In this document: one piece after another, positions 48,330 to 57,953 of the stretch
Layout: each line of letters begins with the position of its first letter
How positions within the stretch are numbered: the first letter of the stretch is position 1
From: VBAS01 sp963773465
GTDB lineage: Bacteria; Bacteroidota; Bacteroidia; Chitinophagales; Chitinophagaceae
Assembly: GCA_963773465.1 (NCBI GenBank)
Contig: CAVZBF010000002.1
Coordinates: 868,001 to 932,000, forward strand
Length of the DNA stretch: 64,000 nt
Direction of reading: 5' to 3'
Notes under the pieces: model-generated
The model's input: the letters and a program-made list of their open reading frames with translations, nothing else
Database searches by the model: none
What the model was told of the DNA's origin: nothing
Made by a program: the position numbers and the translations under genes

Positions 48330-51300
48330 TCAGTTCACCACAGGCAGCTCAACATAAAAAGTACTTCCCTCTCCTTTTGTTGTTTCAAACCAAATTCTTC
48401 CGCCAGCCTGTTCTGCTATTCCTTTGCACATCGCAAGGCCAAGTCCTGTACCTGATGACTTGGTAGTAAAGTTGGGAATAAAAATCTTTGATTGCATTTC
48501 ACTGGGTATACCTTCTCCATTATCTTTTACACTTATTTGCACCACTCCATCAACCTGCACTTCATTTAGCTCGATACTGCATTTAGCCTTACCATTACAT
48601 GCCTCAATTGCATTTTGAATTAGATTGGTAAAAAGCCTGTTCATTTGTGTCTTATCGGCTCTTATCATTACTTTTCCCGGTACGGTATTCAATTTCAGAT
48701 CTCCCTCGTGGCTTGTCTTATAAAGATTATCCAGTGAACGGATCACTTCATTAATATCGAACGTTTCGATATTCGTGTTACCGATGTTTGCAAACTGTGA
48801 AAAATCAAAGGCGATCTTTGAAAGATGATCTATCTGCTCAACAAGTGTCTTCGCTACATTCGTCGTCAGTTCTTTAACGTTTGAAGAATTGTTGTCGATA
48901 GATTTTTGAAGGAATTGAATGCTCAGCTTCATTGGCGTTAACGGATTTTTGATCTCATGCGCCACCTGTCTTGCCATTTCACGCCAGGCTCCTTCCCTTT
49001 CACTTCTTGCAAGAGCTTCGGCACTCACTTCAAGTTTCTTTACCATTTTGTTGTATTCTCTTACCAGCCCGCCAATTTCATCATTTCTTTTCCATTCTAC
49101 TACTTCATTTGTCTTTCCAAGATTCACTTCTTTCATTTTTTCACTAATGAGTAAAAATGATCTTGTGACCCTGTTTGTGATAAATAAAGCAATAACACCC
49201 GCTATCAGGAAAATAAATGCATTCAGGTTAATGATCGTAACCAGGAAATTTGAAATCTCCTGTTTCAATTCATTTTGTGATAAAAAATAAGGGATATTAA
49301 TATATGCATAAGCAATGCCATCTTCACCACGCATGGGAGCATAGATACTCATATAGCTAATATTCCCCAGTTTTTCCTGCTGTGTATGTTGTACTTCATG
49401 AAGCCGCTTAATGTGATAGAATGCCTCCGGATGCATTTGCTTGCTCAGGAATCCTTCCCTGTAAATAATGGGTTGTGATGAAACATGCAATGTACCATTA
49501 GTGTCATACACATTAACATCTACATTATGAATTTCGGCAACATCATTAACCAGTTTTACTACATCCTGGTTTGAAACGGAATCATAGATCGCAACCATAT
49601 CGTCCATTGTACGCCGCTCATCTTGTCTTTTTTCCATTTCTTTTATCATGATCTCCATTGTCCTGCTCAGCCTTTCCTTGTTATTTTGTTCATAACGGAG
49701 GATAAAAAAAGAAATAGTTGCTATGCCAATAATGACAAAAGAGAGAATGCTGATAAATATTATGGTACCATGGATCTGGGTGCGGATGTTCCATTCTATT
49801 ATTCTCCGAAGTTCTTTTATATTTCCGCCCATACGGAGTAATAAAAGCAATAAATTAAAAATGGCAACCAGGAAAAGAAAGATGCAAAAGATATAAGAGA
49901 ACAAAGTAATGGCTTCTAATGCATCCGCTTTATCCCTTGCAACAACTACTATCTTTTCACCGGTTGGCGTGTAATGTTGACCTTTTGCCTTATACCATAA
50001 CTCCGTGGAGCTCCCAACATTTTTTTTCTCAACCCTTTCCTCGGGTACGTCAGTGGAGTCAATTACGGTTGAAAATGGATACTTATTGTTTGGCCCTGTC
50101 GTTGAAAGTATTCCATTCCGGTAAACTGCATAAGAGTATAACTGTAACCTGTCCGGCTCGGCAGGATCAAGTTGTTTAAAAAGCCTGGCGCCAAGCGCAC
50201 CGGTTGTATAATGTTCAGGATCCGAGAAAATGAAAAAATATCCAAGTGTCTTGCCATCCGGATCTATTATCGATTGTACATAGATATACGTGTTCTTATC
50301 CAGCGTCTCATAAAAATATAGATTCGGCACCTCTGTCTTTTTTGCCTGTACAGCTAATATTCCATTTAATGTATTATATGGTGTGGGTTCATCGGGAAAT
50401 AAGGGATTTTTGTTTGCATCAAACACGTATAACTGCGACTCATATGGTCTTGTGTAAACACTTTTATGGAGGATGCTATCCTTTAAGAACAAAGCAGAAG
50501 ATTCGTTAGTGAACCGGTAAAAATTCTGTACAAGGAAATCATTAGTGATGCCTCCAAAAGAAATACTAAGATCCAGTTCACTATATGGATCAGTTTGCCT
50601 GTCGATCCTGTCGGCCTGGCTTATCCTCATTTGCCATTCCTTTTCACGATTGGCATCAATGATGATAGCTGTAATAGACACAGAAAAAATAAATATCCAA
50701 AATAAAGCTCCTGCCATTGTCTGGCGTTCATTATTAATATTAAATTTTTGAAGGCGGGATAACCAAACGTAAAATACCAGCCAGGCAAGAACTACTATAT
50801 AAAAGCTGAGAAGAACATTTCTTATTTCAAATGTCAAAAAAATAAGTCCGGCAACCGCTGCAACAAGATATACTGTGTAAAAATTATTTTTAAATGCAAC
50901 TGATAGCAGCGGCATCATTATTCTTATAAAGTAGTAATACCCAACTGCAAGAATGGCCAATGCGATAAAACCAAAGACGGTAAAAGTTGTAAGGCTAAAA
51001 AAATTAATTACATCAAATGAGATACTCGAATCTGCCGCAAGGCTCCGGATAGTATATGCGGTGATAAAAGTAAAAGCCACGACTACTATGCTGGCTACAA
51101 TCCCGATTATGGTTGATTTGGTCCCTCCGGGTAAATTATAAAATCCAGCACGGCCAAGCTTTTGCCATGCAAATAATATTGCCCAGCAGAAAAGAATTGA
51201 ATTGATCAACAGATCTCCCAATGATTTGTGAATATCATTTGATCCATACACACTTGGATCAAATAATTCAAACTGCCTGAAATTGACCGGGAATGAAGTG

Positions 51301-52085
51301 TAATAAGAAAGTGTCCGCAATAAAAGAAGAACAAGCACCAGGTAGGCAAGCCCCTTCCAAAAGCCATATCGTTTAGCAAATCTCTCTGCTACAAAATGAA
51401 TATAAAGAAGTAAAATACCAAATGCCATCAATTTCAAAATTGTTGTGACATCTACAGATGATGGTCTTGCCTGTGTTTTTGGTAAAATGTAAAACAATAT
51501 GTTTCCCGAAATATTTTTTATCGGATAACCAGTTGGCACACCCGAGATCATGATCTTGGAAGTAGCACTTTCGCTATAAACAAATTTGTCACGTAATACT
51601 GTAAAGTAGCGATACATCACGGGTATCATACCGATTATAGCCAATGAATCGTTATTCTCTGGCCTCGAAAATGTTCTTTTAATACTGATGTAATAACCAT
51701 TTTCCTTTAAGTCAAAATAGGCTGTGTCTTTAAAACTAAGAATATCACTGGGAGTATCTGTTTTTTGAGTACTCCAGAATAATAATTCATTGCCGTCAAT
51801 CGATTTTCTGAATATAAAAAAGGCAGTTCTTTCTTCACCCATCTCTTTAAATTCAGATCTTGATTCTTGTTTTTTAGCAAGTCGCTTTATTAATGCTGTA
51901 TCTGAAACAAACTTGTTAAACTCTTTTTCTTCCTCGTAAATATATGATTGGAGTCTGTTTGTTTCGAGATTAACTAAACGTATTGGTGAAAATGACTTGG
52001 CAAAAAGAAATGATAGCAAGTATAAAACAACCGCTACCACTAACCATACATGCGGTTGGGGAAGGATATGACTTATTTTTTTCAA
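48330..52085 (-). CDS. large membrane sensor histidine kinase (NtrY-like)
   Basis: 1251 aa. The N-terminal 480 residues have about 10 hydrophobic helices, then a long extracytoplasmic section between 480 and 740, another helix, a second sensor loop, HAMP (about 960-1010: SEKMKEVNLGKTNEVVEW), the H-box ARQVAHEIKNPLTPMKLS with phosphorylated His1043, and the ATPase domain (NLIQNAIEAC, DNGEGIP, SGTGLGLAMCKGIAEQAGG). It lacks a PAS-type cytoplasmic input. It is the last gene after DUF3667 and mazG; no response regulator is adjacent. Stimulus unknown. Confidence 0.92.
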   Translation of the reverse strand: MKKISHILPQPHVWLVVAVVLYLLSFLFAKSFSPIRLVNLETNRLQSYIYEEEKEFNKFVSDTALIKRLAKKQESRSEFKEMGEERTAFFIFRKSIDGNELLFWSTQKTDTPSDILSFKDTAYFDLKENGYYISIKRTFSRPENNDSLAIIGMIPVMYRYFTVLRDKFVYSESATSKIMISGVPTGYPIKNISGNILFYILPKTQARPSSVDVTTILKLMAFGILLLYIHFVAERFAKRYGFWKGLAYLVLVLLLLRTLSYYTSFPVNFRQFELFDPSVYGSNDIHKSLGDLLINSILFCWAILFAWQKLGRAGFYNLPGGTKSTIIGIVASIVVVAFTFITAYTIRSLAADSSISFDVINFFSLTTFTVFGFIALAILAVGYYYFIRIMMPLLSVAFKNNFYTVYLVAAVAGLIFLTFEIRNVLLSFYIVVLAWLVFYVWLSRLQKFNINNERQTMAGALFWIFIFSVSITAIIIDANREKEWQMRISQADRIDRQTDPYSELDLSISFGGITNDFLVQNFYRFTNESSALFLKDSILHKSVYTRPYESQLYVFDANKNPLFPDEPTPYNTLNGILAVQAKKTEVPNLYFYETLDKNTYIYVQSIIDPDGKTLGYFFIFSDPEHYTTGALGARLFKQLDPAEPDRLQLYSYAVYRNGILSTTGPNNKYPFSTVIDSTDVPEERVEKKNVGSSTELWYKAKGQHYTPTGEKIVVVARDKADALEAITLFSYIFCIFLFLVAIFNLLLLLLRMGGNIKELRRIIEWNIRTQIHGTIIFISILSFVIIGIATISFFILRYEQNNKERLSRTMEIMIKEMEKRQDERRTMDDMVAIYDSVSNQDVVKLVNDVAEIHNVDVNVYDTNGTLHVSSQPIIYREGFLSKQMHPEAFYHIKRLHEVQHTQQEKLGNISYMSIYAPMRGEDGIAYAYINIPYFLSQNELKQEISNFLVTIINLNAFIFLIAGVIALFITNRVTRSFLLISEKMKEVNLGKTNEVVEWKRNDEIGGLVREYNKMVKKLEVSAEALARSEREGAWREMARQVAHEIKNPLTPMKLSIQFLQKSIDNNSSNVKELTTNVAKTLVEQIDHLSKIAFDFSQFANIGNTNIETFDINEVIRSLDNLYKTSHEGDLKLNTVPGKVMIRADKTQMNRLFTNLIQNAIEACNGKAKCSIELNEVQVDGVVQISVKDNGEGIPSEMQSKIFIPNFTTKSSGTGLGLAMCKGIAEQAGGRIWFETTKGEGSTFYVELPVVN

Positions 52086-52089
52086 CTGC

Positions 52090-52914
52090 TCAGTGTCGTT
52101 TTTTAATGCTGTTCCAGATAGAGTCCATTTCCGGCAAGTTCATATCTGCCAGGTTCTTTCCGCTTTTTGTTGCCTCGTCTTCCATTTGGGTGAATCGCCG
52201 CGTAAATTTCTTATTGGTTACTTCCAGCGCATTTTCGGCATCAACTTGCAAAAATCGTGCATAATTGATCAAGGAAAATATTACATCTCCAAATTCTTCC
52301 TCCACCTTTGAGTTAACGTCAGGAGTTCGGAGTCTGGAGTCTGGCGCTGTTCCGAACTCCGAACTACCGCCTCCCGACTCCCGACTGCTTCCCGCAGTTC
52401 CCGTATCTCCTCATCTACCTTTTCCCAAACCTGTTCCTTATTCTCCCATTCAAAGCCCACTTGCTTGGCTTTTTCCTGCAACCGCATAGCTTTTACAGTT
52501 GCCGGTAATGACTTTGGGACACCACTTAAAATTGATCTTTTGCCTTCTTTGAGTTTTATTTGTTCCCAATTTTTTTTAACGTCTTCCTCGTCATTCACTT
52601 TCACATTCACCGTAAATATGCGGATGCCGGGCAATCAGTTTTTCACTAATGCCATTAATAACTTCTTCCAGCGTAAACTTATTTTGCTCGCTTCCGATTT
52701 TTGAATAAAAAACAATATGCAGCAGCAAATCACCCAATTCTTCTTTGATGCCTTTCCAGTCCTCATCAGTTATAGCGTCTGCCAATTCATAGGTTTCTTC
52801 AATGGTCATATGCCGTAACGTTTGGACCGTTTGTTTTTTATCCCATGGACATTTCTCCCGCAGATCGTCCATTATTGTTACAAGTCTCAAAAATGATTCA
52901 GATAAGTTTGACAT
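52090..52914 (-). CDS. mazG: nucleoside triphosphate pyrophosphohydrolase MazG, frameshifted, with inserted repeat
   Basis: Hydrolyses NTPs to NMP and PPi. First domain: CPWDKKQTVQTLRHMTIEET and EELGDLLLHIVFYSKI with the E-x-x-E...E-x-x-D metal residues. Second domain: VEEEFGDVIFSLINYARFL. Breaks near 52620 and 52310. Between the domains a 25-residue stretch (EAVGSREAVVRSSEQRQTPD) is encoded by a short G/C-rich repeat, absent from normal MazG. Start 9 bp after the DUF3667 stop and end 4 bp before the kinase start, so the three genes form an operon. Confidence 0.85.
52300..52398. repeat. GGAGTCTGG-type repeat inserted in mazG
   Basis: Contains GGAGTTCGGAGTCTGGAGTC and, in opposite sense, GAACTCCGAACTACC with CTCCCGACTCCCGACT; the arms can pair. 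Similar sequence strings are common as intergenic repeats in this family. It interrupts the inter-domain linker of mazG. Confidence 0.6.
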
Positions 52915-52923
52915 TTTGAAATT

Positions 52924-54018
52924 TTAAACCTGGTAAAAAGAGAAAATTAAAAACACTACAAACAATACAATTAGTGAAATGAAACACAGAATATTAAAAA
53001 TTATAAATTTTAAGATCGTTTTGCCCCATCGTTGTTTGTAAAAATTTTTCATCGCCTTCAATGTATAAAAGAGCCCGGTTAAGATCAGGATCACCTGCAC
53101 AATTCCTATTGCACGCCAATGCGTCTTATCCGCCAATTTATCCAGCCCGAAATAAAAAAGTAAGAACAAGAAAGTAAAAATGTACAAATGGACAAGGAAC
53201 ACAGCATGATCGGCAAAATAATATTCTTTCCTGCGTCGTACATAAAGCAGTTTTAAAAATAAAGCATATAGCGGGAGTGAAACAAATAACAGATAAGGGA
53301 ATGAATGAAGGAATTTATTGATCACTTCAACTGCGACCTTATTTTGATCTCCCTTATATTTTTCATTAAGTTCAACCGACTTTCGCGTAATTGCTTTTGT
53401 TATCCCGGCATCTCTTTTATTTTTAGGCAGGGAACTTTGAACTGAATCATACTCTTTTACAGATGAATAATTACGTACATCGCTGCCAAAGCTGAAATTA
53501 ATCCCGCCATTCTTTCCCTTTTTGTAAGAACCGGTATCAATATCGTTGTCTGCAATGTCATCCTCATCGCCCATCACTTCAAATTCTTTTATAATATTCG
53601 CAGAATCTTCTTTGGTCTTTGCATCCTTTAATGCATTTTCTCTTACAATAGCGATATCTTTTGATCTGTCATTTGGATTTGCTGAGATACTTTTTTCGGA
53701 AACATGGAACATCGAAAAGAAAACAAGAAAGAAAACAGCTGAAGTAAAAACATACATTCTCACCGGGTGCAAATATTTTTTTCTTCGCCCGAGCATATAT
53801 TCACGTGATAAAAAGCCGGGTTTAAACAAAAGGTCTTTTAGCGTAACGAAAAAGCTGCCATCGAAATGAGTAATATCATAAAAAAAATGCGTGACCATGT
53901 GCCAGAAGGTTTCTTTTGGCTCGGTATTTTCCTGGCCGCAAACATGGCAATACCGGCCCAGCACCGTCGTGCCGCAATTCAAACAATCCGTCTCCTTTCG
54001 TAAAGGGGTGTGACTCAC
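52924..54018 (-). CDS. DUF3667 membrane protein with zinc ribbon
   Basis: 364 aa. An N-terminal zinc ribbon (CLNCGTTVLGRYCHVCGQ, residues 13-30) is followed by the DUF3667 signature (HMVTHFFYDITHFDGSFF) and four or five transmembrane helices. Between helix 1 and 2 is a long charged loop (about 115-215). Function unknown. First gene of the mazG-kinase operon; start 9 nt upstream of nothing else, with the plus-strand 54114 gene diverging. Confidence 0.85.
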   Translation of the reverse strand: MSHTPLRKETDCLNCGTTVLGRYCHVCGQENTEPKETFWHMVTHFFYDITHFDGSFFVTLKDLLFKPGFLSREYMLGRRKKYLHPVRMYVFTSAVFFLVFFSMFHVSEKSISANPNDRSKDIAIVRENALKDAKTKEDSANIIKEFEVMGDEDDIADNDIDTGSYKKGKNGGINFSFGSDVRNYSSVKEYDSVQSSLPKNKRDAGITKAITRKSVELNEKYKGDQNKVAVEVINKFLHSFPYLLFVSLPLYALFLKLLYVRRRKEYYFADHAVFLVHLYIFTFLFLLFYFGLDKLADKTHWRAIGIVQVILILTGLFYTLKAMKNFYKQRWGKTILKFIIFNILCFISLIVLFVVFLIFSFYQV

Positions 54019-54113
54019 CTTTAATTTTTCTTAAAAATAAACAAGAAACACTTAACGGCATTTCTTTTTCGTTATAGCCAGTTTAAGTTATTTTTGAAGT
54101 GAAATTCATTCCA

Positions 54114-54947
54114 ATGAAGAAACTACCCGTCTTGCTGTCATTACTATTTTTTTACGAAGCAAACTCCCAATATTATTATAAAGATCTTGTAGCAGCAGCG
54201 GAACTTAACCGGCAAATGAAAACATATGTTGCTAATAATATTCATAAAGCAACGGCAAAAGGTATTACACCGCAGGGAGGGGCAAGTTCCGACTTTAGCG
54301 AAGAGTATGAAATAAACTCAACTAACAGTCAACTGAAGATCACTACAAGGATAGATCAAACTGTTTCTTCACTAAGGCATAATTTCAATGACCGCGGTTT
54401 AGTCATCAGCACTGTTGATTCGGCTGCAGGTGTTAAAAGTACAAGCACCTATACATATGATGCAGACGGGAAAATAACTTCGATAGGCAATTCAGCAACC
54501 GATGCAGACACCAGTGGTGCTTTTTCTCAAACCGAGGTGCATCAATATATTTATAAGGACGGCAAGCTTGAAAAAATGTGGCGCATCATTAATAAAACAG
54601 ACAGCCTCGAAGTACGATTTGTTGTAGATGAAAATGGAAATGTGATTGAAGAAAGGAATTTCAGGCGTGGCGTTTTTACCGATCCTATTTATTATTATTA
54701 TGATGACAGGAACAGGCTTACGGATATTGTTCGCTTTCATTATAAAGCAGGTCGCTTGCTACCGGATTATCTTTTTGAATACGACAATAATGACAGGGTG
54801 ATCCAAAAAATTACAACCACATCGGGCCAAAATATCCGGTACCTTATCTGGCGATATTTATTTGATGAAAGAGGATTAAAGAAAACCGAAGCCCTGTTCA
54901 ATAGAGAAAAACAACTCCAGGGTCGCATTGACTATTCTTATAACTAA
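54114..54947 (+). CDS. exported protein with YD-repeat-like beta structure
   Basis: 277 aa from the second methionine (MKKLPVLLSLLFFYEANSQ), which gives a clean signal peptide. The mature part has repeated motifs of the form YTYDADGKITSIGN, FVVDENGNVIEE, YYYDDRNRLTDI, FEYDNNDRVIQKI, typical of YD/RHS-like beta repeats. It probably lies in the periplasm or on the surface. No further function can be told. Confidence 0.75.
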   Translation: MKKLPVLLSLLFFYEANSQYYYKDLVAAAELNRQMKTYVANNIHKATAKGITPQGGASSDFSEEYEINSTNSQLKITTRIDQTVSSLRHNFNDRGLVISTVDSAAGVKSTSTYTYDADGKITSIGNSATDADTSGAFSQTEVHQYIYKDGKLEKMWRIINKTDSLEVRFVVDENGNVIEERNFRRGVFTDPIYYYYDDRNRLTDIVRFHYKAGRLLPDYLFEYDNNDRVIQKITTTSGQNIRYLIWRYLFDERGLKKTEALFNREKQLQGRIDYSYN

Positions 54948-55015
54948 CCGAATTTTGCAGTCATAGTCTCCTTACCGGTTTTACTTAACAACTATTAAGA
55001 AAAAATTGGTTTGCA

Positions 55016-55820
55016 ATGGAACAAACAAAGCTTTTATCGGACTGCTGGCTGCAACAGAAAAAAGTTTTTATCGATAACCTGGTTACCAGCCGTAAAAGAC
55101 CAACAATTGCCTCAGTGCATGACCTTAGAATATCGATCAAAAAAATAAGAAGTTATTTACGATTAAAAGAAAAAATTAACGGCGACAAATGGAAAGAATC
55201 ATTTTTAAATATTGCTGCTTTATTTAAATCATTCGGAGCAGTGGCAGATTTTGATATGTCACTTGCGATTTTACGACAACAGGAACACAAAAAACTTTTG
55301 TTTTTTCCTTTTTTTAAAAAAGAGCTGTCTGTAAACAGATCGCTTACCCGCAAGAGGGCAAAACAAGATGCAATTGAATTCAATGAAAAAGATCTGGATG
55401 TTTTTGACAAGCACTTCAATTTGGAACTGACCGATATTGAACTTTGTGAAAAGATTATCCAGGCGTCTCTTTTAAAAATAAAAAAGGTAAAAGAGTTGAG
55501 CAAACACTTTCGACAAAAATGCACATAAGATCAGGAAGCAGCTCAAAGATGTTTACAATTGGGTAAAGATTAGTCCGGAATACTTTGATAAAAAGTTTAT
55601 CAATATCGAAGCTCTCGATGTAATGTTGAAACATCTCGGATCCAGCCAGGACCATTTGGAATTTAGAAAAAAGATAGAGCAGCACATAAAAGACCGGCCT
55701 GCGAATGAAGAGAAGTCAAATCTGAAAACTTTAAAGAAAAAACTGAAGACGATTCAAAATGAATTTTTGGAAAAGGGAAAGAATAAATGGAGGGAAGTGA
55801 TGCCTGATGATAGAACATAA
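55016..55820 (+). CDS. CHAD-domain protein, one frameshift
   Basis: About 268 aa. Histidine and lysine/arginine-rich helices (SVHDLRISIKKIRSYLRL near the N terminus) are the CHAD pattern, which binds inorganic polyphosphate. An indel near 55515 breaks the frame; the second half (HKIRKQLKDVYNWVKIS, LGSSQDHLEFRKKIEQHIKD) has the second CHAD helix set and ends at 55820. Not fused to a CYTH phosphatase here. Confidence 0.8.
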
Positions 55821-55929
55821 AAAAATATCAACAGCGACGAGTCCCTCCTTAGAAACTTTTAATATTACTTGTAGTTAGATCGGGAGGAGGGTCGAGTAGG
55901 CAAAAGCATTTCAGCTTGAGCCGCTCACA

Positions 55930-55963
55930 GAACCGTACTTGACAGTCTCCCATCATACGGCTC
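55930..55963 (-). ncRNA. group II intron domain V
   Basis: Hairpin GAGCCGTATGATGGG with CAAGTACGGTTC, the catalytic core helix. It lies just after the end of the maturase ORF. Confidence 0.85.
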
Positions 55964-55973
55964 TTGTTATCCA

Positions 55974-57221
55974 TCATGCTTTTATTCCCAATCTCCAGTG
56001 ATAAAACAGTTCGGGATGTTCTGTTTGCATTGCCTTGTATTTTTCCTCTATTCTTTTCTTTGCTCTTAGTTTGTACTTGTTGGCAATCCACTTTTTGATT
56101 CTCTCATTCACATAACAAAACAATTGCAATGTTTCATGTCTGTAAAATTTGCTGTAGTAATTAATCCAGCCCCTCAACTTTGGATTGAGCAATTTTGCAA
56201 ATACATCTAAGGTTTGTTCGCTCCATCTTGGTATCAGTATCGCTCTTATTGTTTCTCTGATACTTGTTTTCGCTTTGTTGCTTATTGCTCCTGCAAAGAC
56301 CATGTATGTCTTATTACGTCCAAAGCTGTCCCGCTTACGACGTGGTTGAAAATCATAGCTCAGAAACGTGAAGCTCTCATGCTCATGCGCTCCTGTTCGC
56401 TGATAATTCTTGCAGTATACAATCTTTGTTTTATCCGGATGCAGTGTTAATTCAAACGCCTGCATTCTTGTTTCTAATTGTACCAGCAATTGTTCAGCTT
56501 CTTCTTTGCTATGACAGTGAATGACTATATCATCCGCATACCTTTCAAAAGGATTTTGCGGATTTACTTCATCCATCCATTTGTCAAAACAATGATGCAG
56601 ATAAATGTTAGCAAACAACGGACTAATAACTCCACCTTGCGGTGTACCTTTTCTTCTCGCTGTTATACTTCCATCTTCCTGTTCTACTCCTGCTTTCAAC
56701 CAACGCTGTGCATACAGCATCACCCACTTTTCCTGCGTGTGCTGTTGCAGCAGTTGCATCATTAGCTCATGGTTCATATTATCAAAGAACCCTTTTATGT
56801 CCACATCAATCACCCATGCATATTTGATACAGTTGGCCTGGCATTGATTTAATGCATCATGTGCACTTTTGCCTGGTCTGTATCCAAACGAACTTGAATG
56901 AAAGATGGTTTCCAATGCAGGTTCCAAATAATCTTTTACTACACCTTGTGCAATGCGGTCGCTGACTGTCGGTATTCCTAATGGTCTTTTACCGCCTTGC
57001 TTCTTGGGAATAAATACCGTTCGTACTGGTGGTGGAAAATAACTTCCTGATGTCATGCGATTCCAGATTTTGTACAGGTTGCCAGACAGATTTTCATTGA
57101 ACTGTTCAATGCTCTGTTTGTCTATTCCCGCACTTCCATCCTTAGCAATCACTTTCAGGTAGCTGTTGTACACCATCCGTTTACTAATCGGTAATGATTT
57201 TGTCATTTCTTTTGTCATCAT
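55974..57221 (-). CDS. ltrA: group II intron reverse transcriptase/maturase
   Basis: 415 aa. Reverse-transcriptase motifs: PLGIPTVSDRIAQGVVKDYL (80-99), FGYRPGKSAHDAL (112-124), VIDVDIKGFFDNM (137-149, first catalytic Asp), GTPQGGVISPLFANIYLHH (192-210) and YADD at 228-231. The C-terminal maturase (X) domain follows (RGWINYYSKFY). It lacks an HNH endonuclease domain, so mobility would rely on single-stranded DNA targets such as replication forks. Frame intact. Confidence 0.92.
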   Translation of the reverse strand: MMTKEMTKSLPISKRMVYNSYLKVIAKDGSAGIDKQSIEQFNENLSGNLYKIWNRMTSGSYFPPPVRTVFIPKKQGGKRPLGIPTVSDRIAQGVVKDYLEPALETIFHSSSFGYRPGKSAHDALNQCQANCIKYAWVIDVDIKGFFDNMNHELMMQLLQQHTQEKWVMLYAQRWLKAGVEQEDGSITARRKGTPQGGVISPLFANIYLHHCFDKWMDEVNPQNPFERYADDIVIHCHSKEEAEQLLVQLETRMQAFELTLHPDKTKIVYCKNYQRTGAHEHESFTFLSYDFQPRRKRDSFGRNKTYMVFAGAISNKAKTSIRETIRAILIPRWSEQTLDVFAKLLNPKLRGWINYYSKFYRHETLQLFCYVNERIKKWIANKYKLRAKKRIEEKYKAMQTEHPELFYHWRLGIKA

Positions 57222-57905
57222 CCTCTGTTTTGAGTTGTTTCAAAATAATTTGACTGGATAACCGAAGCCCTTCGCTCCATCCTCATTACAGAGATTTCAT
57301 CACTACTATGGCTTCGTCCGACGCTTCTTGTTGCATTTTCTATCTGTGATAGAATTGAGTTGCAGTATGAACTGTAAAACTTTTGTCGAACAGTCGCTTC
57401 TAAAAAAAAAAACTTTCTGCAAAGCTTTTAGCACATCAACAAGGAAGCCTCTCACGTTCCGAATAAAAGCCTGTGTAAAGCTCCTGTCATCTTAATGCCG
57501 GTCAGTCTGTAACCAGTAAACAGTTTCCCGTTACAGCCTATCCTGTCAGCGACGAGAAGCCAACAGTTTTACTGACAATTAATCCCTTTCGACATGTCTT
57601 CAATGATTCACTTGCGTTCAGCTCCTTTACACCTACCTCGATGATTTTATCATCACCTTTCTCTTACGTTTAGCACCATAGCTTTTGACCACAGCACCTA
57701 AGGTGGTTTGCATACTTCAACTGCATGACGTATGCGGTAGGCCAACTACCATCTTTTATTCAGCATTCAAAGAACTATCCTCATCTTTGATTCGTGACAC
57801 ACCTAGTCTGGGAAGAAACATAGGAAAAACCCAAATTAAGATTTGAAATACCCTAATAAGAATGTATTTGTTTACATCAAAGAGGCTTCTGCCTCTTTTT
57901 TAGTT

Positions 57906-57935
57906 CTTGCATGTTCACTTTAAATACTAAGTTTG
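57906..57935 (+). promoter_or_regulatory. promoter candidate of the Fic gene
   Basis: CTTG at 57906-57909 and TAAGTTTG at 57928-57935 with an 18-nt gap resemble the Bacteroidota -33/-7 pair. It is 18 bp before the ATG. Confidence 0.55.
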
Positions 57936-57953
57936 TGTTAACTTTTCAATGTA

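Larger units (their letters stand above)
55871..57802 (-). mobile_element. group II intron
   Basis: The 5' end at 57802 reads GTGTGTC, fitting the GUGYG start of group II introns. Domain V is at 55963-55930 (GAGCCGTATGATGGG ... GTACGGTTC), with the AGC-type catalytic helix shape, and domain VI follows to about 55871 ending AC. The reverse-transcriptase gene lies in domain IV. The intron of about 1.93 kb is on the strand opposite to CHAD and Fic genes and sits between them, so it interrupts no gene. Ends are estimated to a few nt. 57222-57790 is the 5' ribozyme part. Confidence 0.82.
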
